From: Pseudomonadota bacterium
GTDB taxonomy: Bacteria > Myxococcota_A > UBA796 > SXON01
Length of the DNA: 42,860 nucleotides
Direction of reading: 5' to 3'
NCBI GenBank assembly: GCA_005778355.1
Contig: SXON01000245.1
Span: 1-42,860, forward strand
The notes beneath the pieces were generated by a model that saw only the letters and a list, made by a program, of their open reading frames with translations, was not told the DNA's origin and ran no database searches. Within the stretch, counting starts at the first letter, position 1. Every line of letters begins with the position of its first letter. Shown here one piece after another: positions 37,474 through 42,860 of this stretch. The translations under genes and the position numbers were made by a program.

Positions 37474-38514
37474 CTAGGCGGCGAAGACTTGGGCGTGGAG
37501 GCGCTCGGCCACGAGGTCGGCGTCGTGGGCAGCGGCAAGGACCGGACCCGCGTTGCCCATGCGGGTGAGCTCGGAGGGACGCTGCGCGAGGCGGACGAGC
37601 GCCATCGCGAGCGCGTGGGCGTCACCCGGCGGCACAAGGAGGCCGTTGACCCCGTGGGCGACGAGGTCACCGATGCCCGACAACTCCGAGGCGATGACTG
37701 GCCGACGCAGGGCCCCCGCCTCGGCGAGCACCGTCGGGATCCCGTCCATGTCGCCGTCGGGGGCGATCACGCAGGGGGCCACGACGACGTCGGCCGCGCG
37801 CATCGCGGCGATCGCGCGGGACCAGTCGCACATCGGCCAGAGGCGTAGACCGGCGGGTGGGCTCTTCACGAGGCCCTCGCCCCCGACGATGTCGAGCTCG
37901 AGCCCCGGCACGAGCGTGCGCGCCACGGCCCAGGCCTGGACGAGCACGCCGAAGCCCTTCTTGGGCACGGGACGACCCACGGCGATCACGCGGCGGAGTT
38001 GCGTGGGGGCGGCGGGGGCCCCCTCGAAGAGCTCCGAGAGCGCGGCGGCGTTGGGGATCACCGCGATTCGCGCGCCGGGGACGCCCCGCTGGAGCAGGAA
38101 GTCCCGATGGAATCTCGAGATGGCCACGATGCGCCGCAGCCGCGGCGAGAGGCAACGCCACTCGTCGGTGGTCACGGCGGCGTCTCGGCGGAAGAGGTCG
38201 TAGGCATGAGCCGTGAAAGAGAAGGGTCGGCCGGCCTTTTCAGCGAGGGGGCCCAGGACCCGAACGCCGAACTCGGCGAAGTGGCCGTGAAGGTGATCAA
38301 AACGGCGGAGCATGGGCGCCGCGTCGGCAAGTCCAACGTGCTCGACCGGGAGGGGTACGCCGTCGGGGCCGTCGCCAAATCGAACGTCAGCGCCTTGTTC
38401 ATGGGCGATCACGTGCACATCGATGCCGCGACGCCGCAGCGCCACGAGCTCCGCGTGGACGAAGGTCTGCGAGAGCACCGGGTAACGGTGCAAGACGTAC
38501 GCGACGGCAGGCAT
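37474..38514 (-). CDS. GT4-family glycosyltransferase (WcaL-like)
   Basis: A 346-residue enzyme from the ATG at 38514. The N-terminus AYVLHRYPVLSQTFVHAELVALRRRG is typical of WcaL-like group 1 glycosyltransferases, and the C-terminal donor-binding domain shows VIAVGRPVPKKGFGVLVQAW and GIPTVLAEAGALRRPVIASELSG, with the Glu-x7-Glu-like nucleotide-sugar region. It would add a sugar to a lipid-linked surface polysaccharide in the cytoplasm. It is followed by the pyruvyl transferase/methyltransferase gene after 8 bp; together they form a small surface-glycan operon. The donor sugar cannot be read from the sequence. Confidence 0.88.
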   Translation of the reverse strand: MPAVAYVLHRYPVLSQTFVHAELVALRRRGIDVHVIAHEQGADVRFGDGPDGVPLPVEHVGLADAAPMLRRFDHLHGHFAEFGVRVLGPLAEKAGRPFSFTAHAYDLFRRDAAVTTDEWRCLSPRLRRIVAISRFHRDFLLQRGVPGARIAVIPNAAALSELFEGAPAAPTQLRRVIAVGRPVPKKGFGVLVQAWAVARTLVPGLELDIVGGEGLVKSPPAGLRLWPMCDWSRAIAAMRAADVVVAPCVIAPDGDMDGIPTVLAEAGALRRPVIASELSGIGDLVAHGVNGLLVPPGDAHALAMALVRLAQRPSELTRMGNAGPVLAAAHDADLVAERLHAQVFAA

Positions 38515-38566
38515 GCCTTGCCTTCGGTCAGCGCCCCGCGAACTTGAGCGCGATACCCGGCGGGGC

Positions 38567-39397
38567 ATGAAGCCCTTCTCGGTCACGACCTCGGTGGCGA
38601 GCGCCTTCGAGAACATCAACCGTGCGCCCGCCGCCCCAGCCGTGGGCGTGATCGCGAGCATCGGCATCGGCGTGTGCGGCGGTTGCGGCACCCGGGCGAG
38701 CGGCAACTTCGCCGGGGCCGTTGATCCCGAGGAGCTCGCAGCGGGGGGCCTCGATCCGGAGGTGCTGTGGGCGTTGGCGGGCGTCTTCACCACGCTCATC
38801 GTGGTGTCGCTGGTGTTCCAGTTCGTGATGTGGATCGCCCGGACCTGGCTCCTGGCGGGGCAGCTGCGCGTGCACCGGGAGGTGCTCACGGGCGGTCCGG
38901 GCGACCCCAAGACCAATTTCTCGGGCGGAGATGTGTTCCTGTCGATGCTCGGGGCGGGGCTCCTCGTGCATGCCATCAACGGGGTGACGTTTCTCGTGCT
39001 CGGGGCGCCCTCCGCGCCCTTCTTCTGGTGGGCCTACGAGGCCTACGCGGGCTGGGACGTGCAGCAGGGGCACCTCTGGTCGCTCGCTGGCCTGCTCGTG
39101 CTCGGCATCATCACCGTGCCGCTCGGTACCTACGTGTGGGCCGGAGTGCGCCTGGTCCAGCATGCGGTGGCGCTCGATGGGCTCGGCGTGATGGAGGCGC
39201 TCGAACACAGTTGGCAGCTGGCCGCCGGCAACCGGGTGCGGATGCTCAACTTCGCCGTCCTCACCTGGATGATCGAGGTGTCGGGCGTGGCGATCTGCTG
39301 CGTGGGCCAGGTATACACGCAGCTCCTCGCGGCCACGGCCTGGACCGACGCCTACTTGCGGGCCACGGGGAAGATCAGCGATACCCCGGCAGCATGA
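38567..39397 (+). CDS. Polytopic membrane protein, unknown function
   Basis: A 276-residue protein from ATG at 38567. It has hydrophobic segments at about 25-40, 75-95, 122-145, 165-190 and 225-250. The N-terminal segment carries CGGCG (GVCGGCGTRASGNFAG), and the C-terminal half (VWAGVRLVQHAVALDGLGVMEALEHSWQLAAGNRVRMLNFAVLTWM) resembles membrane proteins annotated near glycerophosphoryl-diester phosphodiesterase membrane domains, but I see no catalytic motif. Its TGA overlaps the ATG of the clostripain-family gene by 4 bp, so the two are translationally coupled. It is divergent from the glycosyltransferase gene. Confidence 0.7.
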   Translation: MKPFSVTTSVASAFENINRAPAAPAVGVIASIGIGVCGGCGTRASGNFAGAVDPEELAAGGLDPEVLWALAGVFTTLIVVSLVFQFVMWIARTWLLAGQLRVHREVLTGGPGDPKTNFSGGDVFLSMLGAGLLVHAINGVTFLVLGAPSAPFFWWAYEAYAGWDVQQGHLWSLAGLLVLGIITVPLGTYVWAGVRLVQHAVALDGLGVMEALEHSWQLAAGNRVRMLNFAVLTWMIEVSGVAICCVGQVYTQLLAATAWTDAYLRATGKISDTPAA

Positions 39398-40593
39398 TCC
39401 TCCTCCTCCTCGCCTGCGTTGAGCCCGAGCACGGTCGCGACCCTGTCACGCGCGAGGCGCCCCCGGCGCGCTGGCAGTTCCTGGTCTACATGGATGGCGA
39501 CAACGACCTCGAAGAGTACGTCGTCAACGACCTGAACGAGCTGGAGCGCACCGGCAGCGGGCTCGGTGTGGAGGTGCTGGTCCAAGCCGACCGCATCGAG
39601 GGCTACGACGACAAGGACGGCGACTGGACGGGCGCGCGTCGTTACCGCATCGTGGCCGACCACGACCCCGACGTCGTGAGTTCACCCGTGCTGGAAGACC
39701 TCGGCGAGATCGACATGGGCAGCCCCGACACGCTGGCCGACTTCATCGACTGGGCCGCCACCGAGTACCCCGCCGAGCATCGCGCGCTGGTCTTGTGGGA
39801 CCACGGCGATGGCTGGCTCGTGACCGGCACCGCCGGCGCGCCGCCGCCCAGCATTGCGAGTGACGACACCTCGGGCACGGTGCTGTCGATCGCCGAGGGC
39901 GACCTCGCCGAGGCGCTGGAGCCGGGGCTGGCCGAACACGGGCGCTTCGATGTTCTCGCGTTCGACGCCTGCAACATGGCCAGCTGGGAGGTGGCGCACG
40001 CGATGCAGCCCTATGCCCGGTACATGTCGGCGGCGGAAACCTGGGTGGGCTGGGAGGGCTTCATGTACGAGGATGTCCTCGCTTTCATCCGCGATAATCA
40101 CGCGGCGGATGGCGCCGAGCTGGCGATGGAGATGTCACGCGGGGCGGTGGAGGAGGGCGGCGAGCTCACTCACTCCGCCACGGACCTCGATGCGCTGCTC
40201 GATGTGAGCGCGCTCGTCGACGAACTGGCGGGGCTGGGGATCGGCAGTGCCGCCGCCTCGGACGTGCTGCTCGCCGCGCGCGACGATGCCCAGGGCATGG
40301 ACCGCTGGTGGGAAGAGTGGTACCTCGACCTTGGTGATTTCTCGACACAGGTGGGCGCGAGCGAGGACCCCGAGATGGCCGCCGTGGCCAAGGAGCTCAC
40401 GCTGGCGCTCGACGAGGCGGTGATCGGGAACTTCGCCGCCGAGGACTACGCGTGGGCGGGTGGGCTCACCATCCTGTTCGACCCGCTCCCCGCCTATATC
40501 GAGCTCTATAGTGAGGGTGAAGGCGCGAAATGGAGTCGCGACACCCGGTGGGACGACTACCTGCTTGGCGTCGAACAAGGTGCCGGAGGTTAA
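39394..40593 (+). CDS. Clostripain-family (C11) peptidase lipoprotein
   Basis: A 399-residue protein beginning MILLLLAC, with the lipid Cys at position 8. The peptidase C11 domain shows WQFLVYMDGDNDLEEYVVNDLNEL, the catalytic His in VLWDHGDGW (His137) and the catalytic Cys in FDACNMASWEVA (Cys193), followed by the typical MSAAETWVGWEGFMY. It would be a surface cysteine endopeptidase, Arg-specific by family precedent. The start overlaps the stop of the membrane protein gene by 4 bp. Its last codons and stop lie inside the left arm of the 76-bp palindrome at 40579-40654, so its mRNA ends in a large hairpin. Confidence 0.88.
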   Translation: MILLLLACVEPEHGRDPVTREAPPARWQFLVYMDGDNDLEEYVVNDLNELERTGSGLGVEVLVQADRIEGYDDKDGDWTGARRYRIVADHDPDVVSSPVLEDLGEIDMGSPDTLADFIDWAATEYPAEHRALVLWDHGDGWLVTGTAGAPPPSIASDDTSGTVLSIAEGDLAEALEPGLAEHGRFDVLAFDACNMASWEVAHAMQPYARYMSAAETWVGWEGFMYEDVLAFIRDNHAADGAELAMEMSRGAVEEGGELTHSATDLDALLDVSALVDELAGLGIGSAAASDVLLAARDDAQGMDRWWEEWYLDLGDFSTQVGASEDPEMAAVAKELTLALDEAVIGNFAAEDYAWAGGLTILFDPLPAYIELYSEGEGAKWSRDTRWDDYLLGVEQGAGG

Positions 40594-40654
40594 GAGTTAA
40601 GACTTAGCTCTTGACCCGTCAACGGCCAAGTCTTAACCCTTAACCTCCGGCACC
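40579..40654. promoter_or_regulatory. 76-bp near-perfect palindrome with mirrored promoter-like elements
   Basis: Left arm 40579-40605 (GGTGCCGGAGGTTAAG...) pairs with right arm 40628-40654 at 26 of 27 positions; the loop of 22 nt contains TTGACCCGTCAA (40611-40622). Read on the plus strand, TTGACC (40611-40616) is 17 bp from TAACCC (40634-40639); on the minus strand TTGACG is 17 bp from TAACTC, so both strands show a -35/-10-like pair. The left arm covers the last codons and stop of the clostripain gene, and hemD begins 4 bp after the right arm. It may be a terminator, a divergent promoter, or a mobile palindrome. Confidence 0.75.
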
Positions 40655-40658
40655 GTGC

Positions 40659-41252
40659 ATGGTACTACTCCTGACGCGCGACATGCCCCCCGTGCCAGGT
40701 TGGACCTGCATCCTGGCCCCGTGCGTCGTCTACGAACCCTTGCACCCCGAGGTGCCGGCGTCGCGCATGCTCCTCGTGACGAGTCCCCGCAGCGTGGCCA
40801 CCGCAACCCGGGTCGCGCCCGGCCGAGAGGTGCACGCGCTCGCGCCCACGACCGCCAACGCGCTCCAAGTCGCCGGGGTAACCGTCGCGAGGCGCGTCGA
40901 TGGCGGCGTGGTCGATCTCATAGAGGGAATCGACCTCCACGAGGCCGTCCTCCTCACCTCAGACCTTGGCGTGCAGAACGCGCGACGCTGGCCCCAGCTG
41001 CGCGCGGTCGCGACCCACCGGACCACGTGTCCTCCCGCGCTCCCCGACGAGGCACGAGCGTCCCTCGGGGGCGAGTACGCCGTCCTCGTGGCCAGCCCGT
41101 CCGCCGTGATCAACCTCGAAGCGCTGGCCCCGGGCTCGGTGGCCCGCGCCCGCCGGGTGCTCTGTCATGGCCGGTCAACGCTCGACGCCGCGCGTGCGCA
41201 CGGCGCATTAGCTCCTGAAGCCTACCGATTGGAGGCCCACGATGCGCCGTAA
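40659..41252 (+). CDS. hemD: Uroporphyrinogen-III synthase
   Basis: A 197-residue protein, short for HemD (usually ~250). The two-domain HemD pattern is visible: LLVTSPRSVATATR (first domain, TSp-A-V-like) and YAVLVASPSAVINLEAL followed by RVLCHGRSTLDAARAHG (second domain). HemD closes and inverts ring D of hydroxymethylbilane to uroporphyrinogen III, the common precursor of heme, siroheme and cobalamin. The ATG at 40659 lies 4 bp after the large palindrome and has no Shine-Dalgarno sequence; a later start (ATG at 40683) is possible. It overlaps hemB by 11 bp, which supports the call. The sequence is divergent, as is usual for HemD. Confidence 0.8.
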   Translation: MVLLLTRDMPPVPGWTCILAPCVVYEPLHPEVPASRMLLVTSPRSVATATRVAPGREVHALAPTTANALQVAGVTVARRVDGGVVDLIEGIDLHEAVLLTSDLGVQNARRWPQLRAVATHRTTCPPALPDEARASLGGEYAVLVASPSAVINLEALAPGSVARARRVLCHGRSTLDAARAHGALAPEAYRLEAHDAP

Positions 41253-42213
41253 TCGCCGTTTCCGCCGTACCGAGTCGATGCTGCGGTTGTTCACAGAAAC
41301 CGACGTCCCCCGCCGCAGCCTTGTTCCCGCCTACTTCATTGTCGATGGCAGCGGCGTGCGTCGCGAGATGCCCGAGCACAGCGGCCTGGTGCAGCTCAGT
41401 TGCGACACTCTGCGCGACGAGGCCATGCGTGCACGAGATGGCGGTGCCGAGGCGATCATGCTCTTCGCGGTGCCCACCGAGAAGGGCGTGGCCCACGCCA
41501 CCCGGGGCGACAGCCTGGCCTGCCGAGCCGTGGCCGCCTGCGAGGGCACCGGGCTGGTGCGCATGGCCGACGTGTGCCTCTGCTCCTACACCCACGACGG
41601 CCACTGCGGCCTCTGGCACGAGGGCAACCACGGCCGCCCCGGGGGGGTCGACAACGACGCAACCGTCGACATCCTGGCGGACATGGCTGCGGCGCTCGCG
41701 GGCGCCGGCGCCGAGGTGGTGGCCCCGAGCGACATGATGGACGGCCGCGTGGCCGCGATTCGCGCCGCGCTGGACCGCGACGGCCTCGGCGACACGCTGG
41801 TGCTCTCCTACGCCGCCAAGATGGCCTCGGCGTTCTATGGCCCCTTCCGCCACGCCGCCGAGAGCGCCCCCCAGCACGGCGACCGGCGCGGCTACCAGAT
41901 GAACCCGGCCAACGGCCGCGAGGCGATGCGGGAGATCGCCACCGACATCGAGGAAGGCGCCGACATGCTGATGATGAAGCCGGCGCTCACCAACCTCGAC
42001 CTCATCGCCGCCGCGCGCGCGCGTTGGGACGTGCCCATCGTCGCCTACCAGGGGGCGGGCGAGTACGCGATGATCGCCGAGGCCGCCCGCGCCGGTCGCA
42101 TCGACCGCGCCCGCGCCGCGCGCGAGACCTTGCTCTCCATCCGCCGAGCAGGCGCCGACCTCGTCGTCAGCTACTTCGCGCCCGATGTGTGGAGCGGGGC
42201 CCTGACGCTCTAG
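41242..42213 (+). CDS. hemB: Delta-aminolevulinic acid dehydratase (porphobilinogen synthase)
   Basis: A 323-residue cytoplasmic enzyme that condenses two 5-aminolevulinates to porphobilinogen. The family signature is complete: zinc-type [14 protein letters not shown] (Cys112, Cys114, Cys122), Schiff-base region [16 protein letters not shown] (Lys193) and [10 protein letters not shown] (Lys246, the substrate lysine), plus [11 protein letters not shown]. The start ATG has GGAGG 6 nt upstream and overlaps the hemD 3' end by 11 bp, giving a tetrapyrrole operon. cobQ at 8609 shares the pathway but is 31 kb away. Its stop overlaps the FabF fragment convergently by 4 bp. Confidence 0.95.
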   Translation: MRRNRRFRRTESMLRLFTETDVPRRSLVPAYFIVDGSGVRREMPEHSGLVQLSCDTLRDEAMRARDGGAEAIMLFAVPTEKGVAHATRGDSLACRAVAACEGTGLVRMADVCLCSYTHDGHCGLWHEGNHGRPGGVDNDATVDILADMAAALAGAGAEVVAPSDMMDGRVAAIRAALDRDGLGDTLVLSYAAKMASAFYGPFRHAAESAPQHGDRRGYQMNPANGREAMREIATDIEEGADMLMMKPALTNLDLIAAARARWDVPIVAYQGAGEYAMIAEAARAGRIDRARAARETLLSIRRAGADLVVSYFAPDVWSGALTL

Positions 42214-42860
42214 ATCGCGCGAAACACTAGCGACGCGTTGACCCCGCCGAAGCCGAAGCTGTTCGACAAGACGGTGCTCGGTCGGGACTCGCGCGCCTCT
42301 CGGGGAACGTAGTCGAGGTCGCACTCGGGGTCGGGCACGAAAAGGTTGGCGGTAGGGGGCACGATGCCCGTCTTGATCGCCATCACGCTCGCCACCGCCT
42401 CGACACCGCCAGCCGCGCCAAGGAGGTGACCGGTGACCCCCTTGGTTGAGGTCATTTCCAGCTTGTAGGCGTGATCCCCGAAGACGGTCTTGACCGCAGC
42501 CGTCTCGCTCACGTCGTTCTGCGGGGTGCTCGTTCCGTGTGCGTTGATGTAGTCGATCTGCCCAGGCGACAGGCCGGCCGAGCGCAGGGCGAGCCGCATG
42601 CAGCGCGCCGCCCCGGCCCCGCCGGGGGACGGCGCCGTGTCGTGGTAGGCGTCGTTGTTCAGCGCGTAGCCCACGATCTCGGCGTAGATATTCGCTCCAC
42701 GCGCCCGCGCGTGCTCGTATTCCTCGAGGACGAGAATCCCCGCGCCCTCACGGCCTGGGTGCGTGTCGAGGGCCTCGTGCGTGCCGATGTTCAGCAGGTG
42801 GTGCAGCAGCCCCGTGTCGCGTAGGTACAGCTTCGGTGCTTTGACCAGGCGCTTGCCAAT
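42210..42860 (-). CDS. Chimeric partial gene: DUF4143-type ATPase C-terminus joined to 3-oxoacyl-ACP synthase II (FabF) C-terminus
   Basis: The frame is open through the window edge at 42860. From about 42750 down to 42210 it is the C-terminal ~175 residues of Fab[18 protein letters not shown], the thiolase-fold [12 protein letters not shown] (His), [16 protein letters not shown] and [15 protein letters not shown]. The first ~37 codons, however, read [35 protein letters not shown], the hallmark C-terminal stretch of DUF4143/AAA_14 ATPases. The switch falls near PGREGAG, where FabF normally has GEGAG. The FabF active-site Cys half is therefore missing. This is most simply an assembly chimera at a contig end, or else a deletion that fused two genes. 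A GTG at 42674 (IVGYALNND) is internal, not a true start. Confidence 0.72.
   Translation of the reverse strand: MGKRLVKAPKLYLRDTGLLHHLLNIGTHEALDTHPGREGAGILVLEEYEHARARGANIYAEIVGYALNNDAYHDTAPSPGGAGAARCMRLALRSAGLSPGQIDYINAHGTSTPQNDVSETAAVKTVFGDHAYKLEMTSTKGVTGHLLGAAGGVEAVASVMAIKTGIVPPTANLFVPDPECDLDYVPREARESRPSTVLSNSFGFGGVNASLVFRAI

Overview
The window is a GC-rich, tightly packed chromosomal segment. I read it as coming from a Myxococcota-like (former deltaproteobacterial) bacterium, probably as a metagenome or draft contig. This is inference: the clues are many surface lipoproteins with Asp/Thr/Ser/Gly-rich linkers, Tad pilus genes, a PilB-type ATPase fused to a receiver domain, CotH and clostripain-type lipoproteins, and frequent 4-bp gene overlaps. 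I saw no rRNA, tRNA or CRISPR array. Both ends cut through genes.

Layout. 1-1367: end of a Tad/Flp pilus cluster (cpaF/tadA tail, tadB). 1392-3422: exported lipoprotein with phosphohistidine and PPDK-type ATP-binding domains in glucan-dikinase order. 3423-4697: repeat-rich non-coding DNA with inverted pairs of 31-bp repeats beside a REP-associated tyrosine transposase (RAYT). 4779-7597 (minus): methyltransferase and alkaline phosphatase lipoprotein. 7631-14105: Trypco1-like small protein, lipoproteins, cobyric acid synthase, DUF374 acyltransferase, alpha/beta hydrolase, thioredoxin lipoprotein, glutamate-cysteine ligase. 14102-20015 (minus): overlapping mscS-like, histidine kinase, PilB-receiver fusion and rlmB genes. 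20049-27234: polytopic membrane protein, then minus-strand dsbA-like, rsmB, mutS and xerD. 27259-28530: CotH lipoprotein. 28531-28848: a large imperfect palindrome. 28849-35296 (minus): TrkA-N protein, an AAA+ double ATPase carrying a complete RF2-like domain without GGQ, ribosomal protein S1, LapA-like protein. 35312-38514 (minus): surface-polysaccharide enzymes. 38567-40593: membrane protein and clostripain-family lipoprotein. 40579-40654: a near-perfect 76-bp palindrome. 40659-42213: hemD and hemB. 42210-42860 (minus): a FabF C-terminus joined in frame to the end of a DUF4143-type ATPase.

The strongest candidate for an undescribed system is the Clp-like unfoldase fused to a GGQ-less release-factor-2 domain (31176-33932), directly upstream of rpsA, which suggests ribosome-associated quality control. 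Next are the histidine kinase overlapping a PilB motor with its own receiver domain, and two genome-style signals: ultra-short lipoprotein leaders, and -10-like TANNNT hexamers placed 5-6 nt before start codons, which suggests leaderless transcription. Family calls come from reading translated motifs; no database search was run.
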